Assembly (NCBI GenBank): GCA_049699975.1
Contig: JBNAWB010000001.1
Coordinates: 24,886 to 88,885 of the forward strand
Direction: 5' to 3'
DNA from: CAZAGD01 sp049699975
GTDB taxonomy: Bacteria > Desulfobacterota > SM23-61
DNA: 64,000 nt
Shown: positions 7,644 to 16,679 of the stretch, in pieces
How the letters are laid out: the number at the start of each line of letters is the position of its first letter
How positions within the stretch are numbered: the first letter of the stretch is position 1
Program-made: the position numbers and the translations under genes
The notes under the pieces: generated by a model
The model's input: only the letters and a program-made list of their open reading frames with translations
Database searches by the model: none
Told to the model about the DNA's origin: nothing

Positions 7644-8969
7644 ATGGAGCAGCATCCTAATTTTAATTGGCCAGCCATTTATGAGCAAATCCAGAAAGCG
7701 CAGCCTATAAAAAAATATGGTTGGGTCAATAGAGTTACGGGCATTATCATTGAGGGGCGGGGCCCTCTTGCTGCCGTAGGCGACCTTTGCCGCGTAAAAC
7801 TGAAAAATGGGGGCAAAGGGATATTTGCTGAAGTAGTGGGTTTTAAGGAAGATAGAACTTTATTGATGCCCTTGGAAGAGATAAGGGGCATTGAACCAGG
7901 CTGTCAGATAATTGCTAATGGCGCCGCTCCTCAAGGGCAAGTAGGTTTTGATCTTTTGGGAAGAGTGTTAGACGGCCTGGGCAACCCTTTAGATCAAAGA
8001 GGGCCTATTGTGGGCGATGGAGAATATCCCCTCTATGGGCAAACAATAAATCCGATATTGCGGCAAAGAATCTCTGCCCCCTTAGACGTAGGGGTTAAGG
8101 CCATAAATGCTTTATTAACTTTGGGCAAAGGGCAGAGAATTGGAATTTTTGCGGGTTCGGGGGTGGGGAAAAGTACTCTTTTAGGGATGATGGCCCGCCA
8201 TACTAAAGCAGATATCAATGTCATTGCCCTAATAGGAGAGCGGAGCCGCGAAGTTCGGGAATTTATAGAAAAATGTTTAGGGGAAGAAGGATTAAAGAAA
8301 TCAGTTCTGGTAGTAGCCACAGCCGACCAGAACCCCATAGTTAGAATGAGAGGAGCCTATCTAGCCACTACTATTGCGGAATATTTTCGTGATCAAAAAA
8401 TGGATGTTCTTTTCATGATGGATTCTATAACCAGATTTGCGATGGCAGCGCGGGAAGTCGGTCTGGCTATTGGCGAACCGCCTACTTCGCGGGGGTACAC
8501 GCCCAACGTTTTTACCCAACTTCCTAAACTATTGGAAAGAGCAGGAACTTCGGCTAAGGCGGGCAGTATTACCGGCATTTATACCGTGCTGGTGGAAGGA
8601 GATGATTTAAATGATCCCATTGCCGATGCTATCCGCGCCATTGCCGATGGTCATATCGTTCTCTCCCGGGAATTGGCCAACCAGAATCATTATCCGGCGA
8701 TTGATATATTGGAAAGCATTAGCCGAGTCATGGTTGATATTGTTTCCCCAGAACAAATGGATTGGCGAAACAAGCTTGTTTCCTTAATGGCCGTCTATAA
8801 ACGCGCTGAAGATTTGATTAATCTGGGTGCCTATAAAGATGGGAGCAACGCGGCCATAGATTTGGCGCTGAAAAAGATGCCGCAAATTGCTCAGTTTTTA
8901 AAACAGGGTATATATGAAAAATTCTCTTATCCAGAATCTCTGGAGCTTTTGCGGGCAATTTTTGAGTAA
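7644..8969 (+). CDS. fliI: Flagellum-specific export ATPase FliI
   Basis: FliI is the type III export ATPase, related to the F1 beta subunit. Walker A GSGVGKST is at residues 171-178, followed by the GERSREVREF motif near 195-204, Walker B around VLFMMDSITRFAMAAREVG and the QLPKLLERAG segment. Length 441 residues is normal. It lies in the order fliH-fliI-fliJ. Confidence 0.96.
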   Translation: MEQHPNFNWPAIYEQIQKAQPIKKYGWVNRVTGIIIEGRGPLAAVGDLCRVKLKNGGKGIFAEVVGFKEDRTLLMPLEEIRGIEPGCQIIANGAAPQGQVGFDLLGRVLDGLGNPLDQRGPIVGDGEYPLYGQTINPILRQRISAPLDVGVKAINALLTLGKGQRIGIFAGSGVGKSTLLGMMARHTKADINVIALIGERSREVREFIEKCLGEEGLKKSVLVVATADQNPIVRMRGAYLATTIAEYFRDQKMDVLFMMDSITRFAMAAREVGLAIGEPPTSRGYTPNVFTQLPKLLERAGTSAKAGSITGIYTVLVEGDDLNDPIADAIRAIADGHIVLSRELANQNHYPAIDILESISRVMVDIVSPEQMDWRNKLVSLMAVYKRAEDLINLGAYKDGSNAAIDLALKKMPQIAQFLKQGIYEKFSYPESLELLRAIFE

Positions 8970-8977
8970 ATGAAGAA

Positions 8978-9424
8978 ATGAAATTTAAATACTCCCTGCA
9001 GAGCGTCTTGAATTTTAAGAAAGAATTGGAGGATTTTTCGCGCCTCCGCTTGAAAGAAGCTAGCGCTGCTTTAGAGAAAAGGAAAGAGGAGATGCAAACT
9101 CAGGTTCGGCAGCGCAATCGGTGGTTTACCAAATGGCAGGAGAAGAACCTGCAGGGGATAGATGGGAGGGAGTATTTTTTATACCAAATTTTTAATGAAC
9201 ATTGGCGAGATAAAATCAAAATCATAGAACGAGAGCAGAAAGCGGCCGCACAAAAAATGGAATTAGAAAAGGAAAAATTAAAGACCATTCGCCAGGAAAG
9301 AGAAGTTTTAGAAAGATTAAAAGCAAAAAAATGGAGGCGATTTTGGCAAGAGATAAATAAAAAGGAACAGAAGGTAAATGATGAAATAGTGCTTTTCAAA
9401 TATAATCCGCTGCTAAAAGAATGA
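8978..9424 (+). CDS. fliJ: Flagellar export chaperone FliJ
   Basis: FliJ is the coiled-coil central stalk of the export ATPase ring. This 148-residue protein begins KFKYSLQSVLNFKKELED, the standard FliJ opening (LxxLLxxRxxxED pattern), and is then almost wholly charged helix rich in E, K and R. It starts 8 bases after fliI and is the last gene of the operon. No clear terminator follows; the gap 9425-9602 is AT-rich and ends in a sigma-54 promoter. Confidence 0.88.
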   Translation: MKFKYSLQSVLNFKKELEDFSRLRLKEASAALEKRKEEMQTQVRQRNRWFTKWQEKNLQGIDGREYFLYQIFNEHWRDKIKIIEREQKAAAQKMELEKEKLKTIRQEREVLERLKAKKWRRFWQEINKKEQKVNDEIVLFKYNPLLKE

Positions 9425-9571
9425 GGAAAATATTTCTCTCGGGAAGTTATTTAATTGGAAATTATTGCCTAAATTAAAAACAATTCCGGTTTACTTTCCC
9501 TCCTTAAACTTCTAACTAATTAAAATCATAAAATATTTTTTTAACCCACCCTTAGGATTTTTTCTTTTTTT

Positions 9572-9587
9572 TGGCATTTTAATTGCT
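9572..9587 (+). promoter_or_regulatory. Sigma-54 promoter for fliK-flgD-flgE
   Basis: TGGCATTTTAATTGCT matches the -24/-12 consensus with exact spacing. It is 15 bases from the fliK start, so the leader is very short. No GTCA-N6-TGAC box was seen in the gap upstream. Confidence 0.82.
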
Positions 9588-9602
9588 CGAGCAGAAGGCA
9601 TC

Positions 9603-11219
9603 ATGAACATTGGGGAAAGTGTTCTAAATCTTAAATCAGAGATTATAAAAAATAATTTTTCAAATTTCGCCCAGGAGGGAGACAGTTTTTATTCATTGGT
9701 ATTGGAATCATTGGAGGAAGTGCCCGAAGAGGCCAAGAAAGAAGCCAATTCATTTCCTTGGGCGACAATTTTCTTCCCTTTGTTTAATACGGAGACATTT
9801 CCCATAGAGATAAAACCTGAAGGCCAAGAGAATAGAAAAGAAAGTAGCCCCGCGGAAGACATTTTAAAAGAGAATATGCTTCCCGAAAAAATAAATTTAG
9901 GAAAGAGGCCCACTCCAGCGGAATCCTTATCTGAAAATTTTATGACTCTCCTTAAGGAAATAAGTACAGTTTATCCCTATCCTGCAAAAGATTCGCTTCC
10001 CGGGCAGGAAGCAGCTACAGATCAGCTTGGGGAGTTAGAAGCTAACGGAGAAGAGGCCTCCCAAACCTTGGGCATAAAGGAAAACAAAATTAGATTATTC
10101 TTGGCAAGACAGAATGGGCAAGAGCAAATGGATATAGGACAAAAGGCGCCTGAGAAAATAGATCCTTTCTCCATCATAAGGGAAACCCCGCTCAATTTAT
10201 CTTCGGCGGAAAGTAAGGCCATAAAGGGGGCCAATGGAGATAATCCAAACTTTAATTCCTTAAAGAGGGCGGATAAAGAGGAGATATTTGTAGGCCGCAA
10301 GGAGCCAGCTATTATGGAAACTTTGTTAACCAAAGAGAAAATTAAAGAGGCGCTTATGGAGATGCCGGAAGAGAAATTAAAAAATGAACAAGCAAATTTT
10401 GCCTTCTTGAACAAGGAAAAAGTAGGCTCAGACAAGGAAGAATCACTCTGGCAAGATGTGGTGATAAGAAATGGCTGGCCATTTTCGGTGAAAGAAGAAA
10501 GCAGATCGATTTCCCATTTAATGAAGGAGAATAAATTTGAGCAATCTAAGTTGTGGGGAAAAGATTTTGGGGAAAACTTTGGCGGCAGGACCGATCCAGA
10601 TCTCGATAATTTTCCAGCCTTAGATAAAAATTTGACTTTTTCTCTTTTTAAAGGAGAAAAAAGGGGAAATACGAAATTAGATTATTTTCCCCATTTTTCT
10701 CCTGAAGTCTCGGGCAAAGATCCCCTTTTAGGCCGAGATAACTTAGCCGAAACTGGAGGAGTCTGGGGCAAAGAGAATTTAAGCCAATGGCGGCCAGGAG
10801 AAACGGAAATTTATAAACAAATAAGTCAAAGAATAATATGGTCGATCAAAAATGATCAGGAATTAATAAAGGTTACTTTGGAACCGCCGCATTTAGGCAA
10901 TATCTACATTGAGGTGACCCGGGAGAAAGAGAATATCAGGGCTAAAATATTGACTGAGAACCCACTCACTAAAGAATTAATAGAGCATAATTACTGGCCA
11001 ATTCAAAAAATCATAGAGAAAGAAGGCTTCAGATTAGAAAGATTTGACGTCTTTTCCCCATTAGATATGAACTTATCGGATGGGGCTAAAGGGGAGCACT
11101 TGTCCTCCAAAAGTAAAGATAGAGTTTACCATTCAGCTGGAGAAATTAAAGACCAAATCTCCTTAGAAAATAGCCTTCCCTTAGAAACCAATAATGGGGG
11201 CATAAATATCCTTATTTAA
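9603..11219 (+). CDS. fliK: Flagellar hook-length control protein FliK
   Basis: FliK measures hook length and switches export specificity through FlhB. The first about 390 residues are low-complexity, rich in E, K, N and P, as expected of the secreted ruler part. The C-terminal hook-length domain is at about residues 400-485 (SQRIIWSIKNDQELIKVTLE then PPHLGNIYIEVTREKENIRA), with the family pattern L-x-P-x-x-L-G. Total 538 residues. It is followed by flgD and flgE, its usual partners, under the promoter at 9572. Confidence 0.88.
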   Translation: MNIGESVLNLKSEIIKNNFSNFAQEGDSFYSLVLESLEEVPEEAKKEANSFPWATIFFPLFNTETFPIEIKPEGQENRKESSPAEDILKENMLPEKINLGKRPTPAESLSENFMTLLKEISTVYPYPAKDSLPGQEAATDQLGELEANGEEASQTLGIKENKIRLFLARQNGQEQMDIGQKAPEKIDPFSIIRETPLNLSSAESKAIKGANGDNPNFNSLKRADKEEIFVGRKEPAIMETLLTKEKIKEALMEMPEEKLKNEQANFAFLNKEKVGSDKEESLWQDVVIRNGWPFSVKEESRSISHLMKENKFEQSKLWGKDFGENFGGRTDPDLDNFPALDKNLTFSLFKGEKRGNTKLDYFPHFSPEVSGKDPLLGRDNLAETGGVWGKENLSQWRPGETEIYKQISQRIIWSIKNDQELIKVTLEPPHLGNIYIEVTREKENIRAKILTENPLTKELIEHNYWPIQKIIEKEGFRLERFDVFSPLDMNLSDGAKGEHLSSKSKDRVYHSAGEIKDQISLENSLPLETNNGGINILI

Positions 11220-11235
11220 CAAAAAGGAGGGGAAC

Positions 11236-11895
11236 ATGGGACTAACTGGAGCAGCAACTGTAAGCAATTCTAAGGCCACCATAACTCAGTCGCCAATAAA
11301 AAAGACACTTACCCAAGAAGATTTCATAAACATCTTGGTAACCCAAATGAAGTATCAAAATCCCTTGGAACCATTAAATAATGAACAGATGGCCACGCAA
11401 ATAGCCCAGATGAGTAGCGTGGATGCCTTGCAAAAAATGGAACAAACGATGAAAAATATGGCCTCAAAATATGACTGGTTAGCTAACATGCAGGCAGCGA
11501 GTTTAGTCGGCAAAAAAGTAGAAGTTGCCGGAAGCCAACTACCTTTATTGCCTAATCAGAGCGCGGAAGGTTTTTATCAGTTACCTCAAGCGGCTAAGGT
11601 CACGATTCAAATATACGATTCTTTAGGAAATTTAGTCCGGATTATCGAAGAGGGCCGAAAGGAGATGGGCAAGCATAAGTTTTCCTGGGATGGCCAAAAT
11701 AATAAGGGCGAAAAAGTCCCTGAGGGAATCTATACCTTTGTTATATCCGCAGTTGATCAGAGAGGAAATGGAGTTGCAGTCTCTTCTTCCCTGATCGGGG
11801 AGATCAAAGAAATCGCTTATGAAAATGGCACCGTTTATTTCGTGATCGGGGGCCAAAAATATAATTTAGAAAGTATTAGGTCAATTTTCAGTTAA
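11236..11895 (+). CDS. flgD: Flagellar hook cap protein FlgD
   Basis: FlgD caps the growing hook and is needed for FlgE polymerisation. The N-terminal signature is QEDFINILVTQMKYQNPLEP (about residues 30-49) followed by MATQIAQMSSVDALQKMEQT. The C-terminal half has the FlgD Ig-like and tudor-type domains, including the NNKGEKVPEGIYTFVISAVD segment. Length 219 residues is typical. It sits between fliK and flgE with a strong ribosome site (AAAGGAGG). Confidence 0.94.
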   Translation: MGLTGAATVSNSKATITQSPIKKTLTQEDFINILVTQMKYQNPLEPLNNEQMATQIAQMSSVDALQKMEQTMKNMASKYDWLANMQAASLVGKKVEVAGSQLPLLPNQSAEGFYQLPQAAKVTIQIYDSLGNLVRIIEEGRKEMGKHKFSWDGQNNKGEKVPEGIYTFVISAVDQRGNGVAVSSSLIGEIKEIAYENGTVYFVIGGQKYNLESIRSIFS

Positions 11896-11927
11896 CAAGC
11901 AAAAATAAAAATAGAAAAGGAGGTTTT

Positions 11928-13190
11928 ATGTCGATCACCGCTTCGTTTTATTCAGGTTTAAGTGGTCTTTCGGCCCATGCCACGGCCATGCAGGTAATTG
12001 GCGACAATATTGCCAATGTGCACACGACAGGTTTTAAGGGAAGTACAGTACATTTTGCCGATGTTTTAGGCGTGGCGCTTACGGGAGTATCCGGAGGAAA
12101 CCAGACCGGCGCCGGCACAGAAGTTACTTCCGTGGATTTGAATTTTATTCAAGGATCTCTGGACACAACAAATCTCTCAACTGATTTGGCCATAAATGGC
12201 CGGGGCTTTTTTGTCGTCAAGGACTCAAGTTCCGAAGAAGTCTTTTACACCCGGGCGGGGCACTTCAACTTCGACAATCAAGGCTATTTTGTAAACCCGC
12301 TTGGCTATCGGGTTCAAGGTTACCTTTATGACGCTACCGGTACTTCTCTTTTCGAAAATCTGGCCGATATATGGGTAAATAAAAATAGCATGATAGATCC
12401 ACAGGTTACCGGAGAAATTGATATGGTATTAAATCTGGATGCTGCCGAGTCAGTACAAACTTGGAATGAAAGCTTACCCTACGATACATCTAATTTTGCC
12501 ACTTCTTTGAGCATTTTCGACTCTTTAGGCCAGTCGCATCCGATTCAGATTTTCTTCACTAAATCAGCCGCTGCAGTTTGGGATTGGTATGCCATGATTG
12601 ATGGGAGTGAACTTGATGGGGGAACAGCAGGAGAATTGGTGGAATTCGGCTCAGGAACCATAGAATTTGATAGCTCCGGCAAATTAACTACCTCTATGCC
12701 CCTCACCTTCCATTCTGGAGGACTTACTTTTGCCAATGGCTGTCCTTCCAGCGCTTGTGAGATTGATTTTACAGGTACGACCCAGTTTGGATCCCCCTCT
12801 GTAGTGCAAATAGTTAATCAAGACGGATATACTGCCGGCACCATCTCCCAGGTGAATATTGATGAAGAAGGGAATATGGTGGCTTATTATACTAACGGCA
12901 AGCGTCAAAAAATTGCCCGTTTAGTGGTGGCCGACTTTCCCAACTTAAGTGGCCTAAGTCGGAAAGGTTCTAATCTTTACCAAGCAACAACTACCTCGGG
13001 AGATCCTATATATAATAAACCTGGCGTAGGCGGCATGGGCACAATTTTCGCCTCCATGCTTGAAGAGTCTAATGTGGATATCGCGGCCGAGTTGATAAAA
13101 ATGATTATCACCCAAAGAGGATACCAGGCTAACATCAAAGTAATCTCCACTACTGATGAAATGTTAGCTCAGTTGATGAATATTCGTTAA
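11928..13190 (+). CDS. flgE: Flagellar hook protein FlgE
   Basis: FlgE forms the hook. The N-terminus has FYSGLSGLSAHATAMQVIGD and NIANVHTTGFKGS, the middle has the FlgE/F/G beta domain (AINGRGFFVV then TRAGHFNFDNQGYFVN), and the C-terminus has IKMIITQRGYQANIKVISTT before LAQLMNIR. Length 420 residues fits a minimal hook protein. The rod/hook family is shared with FlgG at 25576, but the larger middle domain and position after flgD make this the hook. Confidence 0.94.
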   Translation: MSITASFYSGLSGLSAHATAMQVIGDNIANVHTTGFKGSTVHFADVLGVALTGVSGGNQTGAGTEVTSVDLNFIQGSLDTTNLSTDLAINGRGFFVVKDSSSEEVFYTRAGHFNFDNQGYFVNPLGYRVQGYLYDATGTSLFENLADIWVNKNSMIDPQVTGEIDMVLNLDAAESVQTWNESLPYDTSNFATSLSIFDSLGQSHPIQIFFTKSAAAVWDWYAMIDGSELDGGTAGELVEFGSGTIEFDSSGKLTTSMPLTFHSGGLTFANGCPSSACEIDFTGTTQFGSPSVVQIVNQDGYTAGTISQVNIDEEGNMVAYYTNGKRQKIARLVVADFPNLSGLSRKGSNLYQATTTSGDPIYNKPGVGGMGTIFASMLEESNVDIAAELIKMIITQRGYQANIKVISTTDEMLAQLMNIR

Positions 13191-13197
13191 TCTGCAA

Positions 13198-13222
13198 GGG
13201 GAGGAGATATGCTTTCCTCCCC
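13198..13222 (+). terminator. Hairpin after flgE
   Basis: GGGGAGGA at 13198-13205 pairs with TCCTCCCC at 13215-13222 over a nine-base loop. It lies eight bases after the flgE stop. There is no T-run behind it, so it may be a transcript-stabilising hairpin rather than a true intrinsic terminator. Confidence 0.55.
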
Positions 13223-13268
13223 CTCAAATATCTGCCCAAATAATAAGGAAAAATAAAATTTAAAATCT

Positions 13269-13282
13269 GTCAAAGTATTGAC
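13269..13282. promoter_or_regulatory. Candidate activator box (GTCAA-N4-TTGAC)
   Basis: GTCAAAGTATTGAC is a 14-bp inverted repeat close to the known FleQ box. It is 111 bases upstream of the sigma-54 -24 element at 13394 and may be an enhancer for the fliL-fliM operon. A further TTGAC half-site follows at about 13297-13301. Confidence 0.45.
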
Positions 13283-13393
13283 TAAAAATTAAAAAATTGA
13301 CAAAAACGGGCCAAAATCCATTCTAAAAACACCCCCCTGATTTCTAACCTTTCAATTTTAATAATATTTTTATCTTGGCAGTTCCATAATATC

Positions 13394-13409
13394 TGGCATA
13401 AAAATTGCT
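13394..13409 (+). promoter_or_regulatory. Sigma-54 promoter of the fliL-fliM-flhA-fliA operon
   Basis: TGGCATAAAAATTGCT is a clear -24/-12 element 52 bases before fliL. The genes behind it are tightly packed up to cheY and beyond, so this one promoter may drive the whole export-gate and fliA operon. Confidence 0.85.
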
Positions 13410-13461
13410 CATGAAAAAAACTGACATAAGTGAGTAACAAAATGGGAAAAATAACAAAAAA

Positions 13462-13917
13462 ATGAAAAAAAAGGGCTTGTTTATTTTTCTGGCTCCCTTG
13501 GTCATCTTAGGCTTGGGGGGCGGGCTAATATACTTTTTAAAACCTTCTTTTCTGACTCAATTTTTGCCAAACCATGCCGGTACCAAAACAGAGCAATATA
13601 TGCCTAAAAAGGAAAAAGGGTTTCTGTATAAAATGGATCCGCTCATCGTAAATTTAGCTGATGCCGAAACATTGCATTACTTGAAAATAAAAATTGACCT
13701 GGAAAGTATGGAGGAGAAGCCCAATGAAGAATTTGAAAAAAGGCTGCCGCAAATTCGCGATAACATTCTACTGTTGCTTTCCACGAAGGAGCGGAAAGTC
13801 TTGATGGATGCCGAGGGGAAAAATAAATTGCGGGCCGAAATCCGTGAAAAAGTAAATCAGTTGCTGAAAAATTTTAAGATTAAAGATATCTATTTCACCG
13901 AGTTCTTGATTCAGTGA
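13462..13917 (+). CDS. fliL: Flagellar basal body-associated protein FliL (copy 2)
   Basis: A second FliL, 151 residues, with a membrane helix at about residues 5-25, a short linker and the periplasmic domain containing KMDPLIVNLADAETLHYLKI and the ending IKDIYFTEFLIQ. The ending closely parallels that of the copy at 293 (IYWEEFIYQ). Position directly before fliM is the usual place for fliL, so this is likely the canonical copy. There is no convincing ribosome site; the preceding bases are A-rich, and a seven-codon frame at 13442-13465 ends in an ATGA overlap with this start. Confidence 0.9.
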   Translation: MKKKGLFIFLAPLVILGLGGGLIYFLKPSFLTQFLPNHAGTKTEQYMPKKEKGFLYKMDPLIVNLADAETLHYLKIKIDLESMEEKPNEEFEKRLPQIRDNILLLLSTKERKVLMDAEGKNKLRAEIREKVNQLLKNFKIKDIYFTEFLIQ

Positions 13918-13926
13918 GTAAAAGCA

Positions 13927-14895
13927 ATGGATAAATTACTTTCCCAAGAAGAAATTGATGCTCTTTTGCACGGCATAGAAGATGGGGTCGTAAAAACAGA
14001 GTCTCCAGCGGCTAATAAAGCTGGTGATTTAATTCCCTTCGATTTTACCAATCAAGACAAATTTGTTCATAAACGTTTGCCCAATTTAGATGCCTTAAAT
14101 CAAGCCTTGGCTAAGAATTTAGGAAGTTCTTTTTCTCTTACCCTGAGAAGAACAATAGATGTAAATGCTAAACCTAAAGAGATTATAAAATTTGGAGATT
14201 TTATCTCGCGCCTGCCCGTGCCCAGCAGCCTCCATATTTTTAAAATGGAGCCGCTCAATGGCTATGCCCTCTTAGTTTTAGAGGCTAAATTAGTATTTAC
14301 TTTGATTGACATTCTTTTAGGCGGTAATGGGAAAATTGGCTTCCGCGTGGAAGGGCGCGACTTTTCCAATATTGAACTCCAGTTAATTCACAAAATGGTA
14401 ACTATTATCTTCAATGATTTAGAAAAAGCCTGGAGTAGCATCTATCCCATAAAAACCAAATATTTACGCAGCGAGATTTATCCCCAATATGCGCAAATTC
14501 TTTCGGCTAATGATTTGGTAATAATCAGCCCGCTCTTCTTGGAAGTAGAGCAATTTTCCGGAACAATAAATGTTTGTCTTCCTTATTCTTCCTTGGAACC
14601 GATTAAAGAAAAATTTTATTCTGCCTACCAAAGTGAGCAAAGCAAGTTGGATGAAAATTGGCGACAGAGAATTTTAGAAAACCTTTATCAAACTGAAGTA
14701 ATGGTCACGGTGGAATTAGGAAAGGGGAGATTGCCTATTCAAAAATTAACTCAACTAAAAATAGGAGACTTAATTCCCCTAAATAAAGGAATTGGAGATC
14801 TGTTGGTAGCAAAAGTAGAAGGGCTGCCCAAATTTTTGGGCCAGGTAGGCGTCTTGGGAAATAATAAGGCCTTCCAAATTGAAGGTCAGATATAA
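13927..14895 (+). CDS. fliM: Flagellar motor switch protein FliM
   Basis: FliM is the C-ring protein that binds phosphorylated CheY. The extreme N-terminus MDKLLSQEEIDALLHGIEDG is the CheY-binding peptide. The middle domain (about residues 45-225) is CheC-like, with LLVLEAKLVFTLIDILLGGN, and the C-terminal domain (about 240-320) is the FliN-like SpoA fold. Length 322 is normal. It is 9 bases after fliL, in the order fliL-fliM-fliN. Confidence 0.95.
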   Translation: MDKLLSQEEIDALLHGIEDGVVKTESPAANKAGDLIPFDFTNQDKFVHKRLPNLDALNQALAKNLGSSFSLTLRRTIDVNAKPKEIIKFGDFISRLPVPSSLHIFKMEPLNGYALLVLEAKLVFTLIDILLGGNGKIGFRVEGRDFSNIELQLIHKMVTIIFNDLEKAWSSIYPIKTKYLRSEIYPQYAQILSANDLVIISPLFLEVEQFSGTINVCLPYSSLEPIKEKFYSAYQSEQSKLDENWRQRILENLYQTEVMVTVELGKGRLPIQKLTQLKIGDLIPLNKGIGDLLVAKVEGLPKFLGQVGVLGNNKAFQIEGQI

Positions 14896-14913
14896 AAATA
14901 TAAGGAGAGGGCT

Positions 14914-15237
14914 ATGGAATTAGAAGGAAGTGCTGCGGCAAAGAATGATAAAAAGGAAAGCGGCCTCTTAGCCAATAATAATCTTGATTTTATTCTGGAT
15001 ATCCCTTTGGAGATTTCGGTAGAAGTAGGCAGAGCTAAATTATCGATCGGAGAACTTTTAAAATTAGGGCAGGGATCGGTAGTGGAATTAAATAAGTTAG
15101 CCGGCGAGCCTTTAGAGATTTTCGTCAACGGCAAATTGATGGCCCGGGGTGAAGTTGTGGTCGTCAATGAAAAATTTGCTATCAAAGTGATGGATATTAT
15201 AAATCCCACTGAAAGGGTGAAACAAATAAGCGCGTGA
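14914..15237 (+). CDS. fliN: Flagellar motor switch protein FliN
   Basis: FliN forms the bottom of the C-ring and docks FliH/FliI. After a 25-residue polar leader the SpoA domain reads DIPLEISVEVGRAKLSIGEL, then LKLGQGSVVELNKLAGEPLE and a closing VNEKFAIKVMDIINP. Length 107 residues is typical of short FliN. Ribosome site AAGGAGAGG precedes the ATG. Confidence 0.95.
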   Translation: MELEGSAAAKNDKKESGLLANNNLDFILDIPLEISVEVGRAKLSIGELLKLGQGSVVELNKLAGEPLEIFVNGKLMARGEVVVVNEKFAIKVMDIINPTERVKQISA

Positions 15238-15244
15238 GGGGAAA

Positions 15245-15622
15245 ATGCTTTGGATAATTGTCAAAATGTTCTTAGCTTTAGGGCTGATGGGCGTACTTCT
15301 TTTCTTTTGCCTAAAATTTTTTAAACGCGTAGGGTTAAGCGGAGTTAATGACCCGGCCTCGGGGGGGGTTAAAGTTTTAACTAATAAATTGATTGCTCCC
15401 CAAAGGTATATCACTTTAGTAGAGATCGGAGATGAAATATTTGCCTTAGGTATATCTCCGCAACATATTTCTTTTCTCACCAAAATCGACCATAAAGAAT
15501 CATTGCTCCGCAAGATATCCCCTTTAAACACGGTTAATAATTCGGCTAAATGGTTTGGACTTTGGAAATCGCCTTCCCTACGACAAAATTTAGCCTGGGC
15601 AAGGGAGAAAAATGAAGATTAA
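15245..15622 (+). CDS. fliO: Flagellar biosynthesis protein FliO
   Basis: FliO helps assemble the FliP ring of the export gate. One membrane helix spans about residues 3-23, followed by a cytoplasmic domain with the FliO pattern ([20 protein letters not shown] then [19 protein letters not shown]). The sequence is weakly conserved in general, and the call leans on position between fliN and fliP and on topology. It overlaps the fliP start. Confidence 0.85.
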   Translation: MLWIIVKMFLALGLMGVLLFFCLKFFKRVGLSGVNDPASGGVKVLTNKLIAPQRYITLVEIGDEIFALGISPQHISFLTKIDHKESLLRKISPLNTVNNSAKWFGLWKSPSLRQNLAWAREKNED

Positions 15623-16379
15623 AATTTGGTGGGTACCTATAATCTTATGTACATTATCTCTTTTCTGTTTTTCCCTTTCTTGGGGGCAGGCTCCTTCTGC
15701 TTGGCCTTTACCGACTATAACTTTGGGAGTTAAAGAAGCCAAAGAACCAGGGGAAATTGCGGTGGCCCTGCAGATTTTAATTCTCTTAACTGTGTTATCT
15801 CTTGCTCCCGCAATCTTAATTATGATGACTTCTTTTACGCGGTTAATAGTAGTTTTTTCTTTGCTCCGTCATGCCTTGAGCACGCAACAAATGCCACCTA
15901 ATCAAATTTTAATTGGCTTAGCCCTTTTTTTGACTATATTCATCATGTCTCCGGTCTGGACGGAGATAAATGCCCAAGCGCTAGTTCCTTATAAAGAGAA
16001 GAGGATTACCCAAGAACAAGCTCTGGAGGCCGGTCTTAAGCCTCTGCGCCAATTTATGGCCAAACAGACGCGGGAAAAAGATATAGCCTTGTTTGTGAAT
16101 ATCGCCAAAATACCGCGTCCGCATAGTTGGGAAGATATCCCAACGACGGTTTTAATTCCTGCTTTTATGATCAGTGAACTAAAGACGGCGTTTCAGATAG
16201 GTTGTATTCTTTATCTACCTTTTTTGATAATAGATTTTGTTGTTTCCAGCATCATTTTGTCCATGGGCATGATTATGTTGCCACCCGTAATGATCTCTTT
16301 GCCTTTCAAGATTTTATTATTTGTTTTAGTGGATGGTTGGAATTTACTCGTGGGTTCATTAATAAAAAGTTTTCAGTGA
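15612..16379 (+). CDS. fliP: Flagellar export gate protein FliP
   Basis: FliP is a core subunit of the FliPQR export gate in the inner membrane. A cleavable signal peptide (about residues 1-25) is followed by the family segments [38 protein letters not shown] and a C-terminal part with [20 protein letters not shown]. Length 255 residues is typical. It overlaps fliO by 11 bases. Confidence 0.96.
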   Translation: MKIKIWWVPIILCTLSLFCFSLSWGQAPSAWPLPTITLGVKEAKEPGEIAVALQILILLTVLSLAPAILIMMTSFTRLIVVFSLLRHALSTQQMPPNQILIGLALFLTIFIMSPVWTEINAQALVPYKEKRITQEQALEAGLKPLRQFMAKQTREKDIALFVNIAKIPRPHSWEDIPTTVLIPAFMISELKTAFQIGCILYLPFLIIDFVVSSIILSMGMIMLPPVMISLPFKILLFVLVDGWNLLVGSLIKSFQ

Positions 16380-16388
16380 GGAAGGCAC

Positions 16389-16658
16389 TTGACTCCGGAT
16401 TTTGTAGGCCAGATTGCCAAAGAAGCTATTGAAGTTATTTTATTCATTTCTTTACCTTTCTTAGGCGTGGCCTTAATAGTAGGCTTAATCATCAGTATTT
16501 TTCAAGCAGCCACGCAAATTCAAGAGGCTTCTTTGCTTATCGTGCCTAAAATAGTTGTTTTTTTACTTACCCTACTCTTGTTGTCTCCTTGGGTAATGCA
16601 AAAAATGATTGGTTATACCGAAGACCTTTTGGCTAATCTGCCCCGGTATGTGCATTAG
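16389..16658 (+). CDS. fliQ: Flagellar export gate protein FliQ
   Basis: FliQ is a two-helix subunit wrapped around FliP/FliR. The 89 residues begin MTPDFVGQIAKEAIEVILFI and contain the conserved IFQAATQIQEASLLIVPKIV loop and second helix. It starts with TTG at 16389 after GAGGAAGG, ten bases past fliP. Confidence 0.95.
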   Translation: MTPDFVGQIAKEAIEVILFISLPFLGVALIVGLIISIFQAATQIQEASLLIVPKIVVFLLTLLLLSPWVMQKMIGYTEDLLANLPRYVH

Positions 16659-16679
16659 CCAGATGAGGAATAAGCAATC

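Noticed and set aside
16202..16432. 76-codon frame across the fliP-fliQ junction
   Set aside because: It lies in another frame of fliP and fliQ, both of which are clear.
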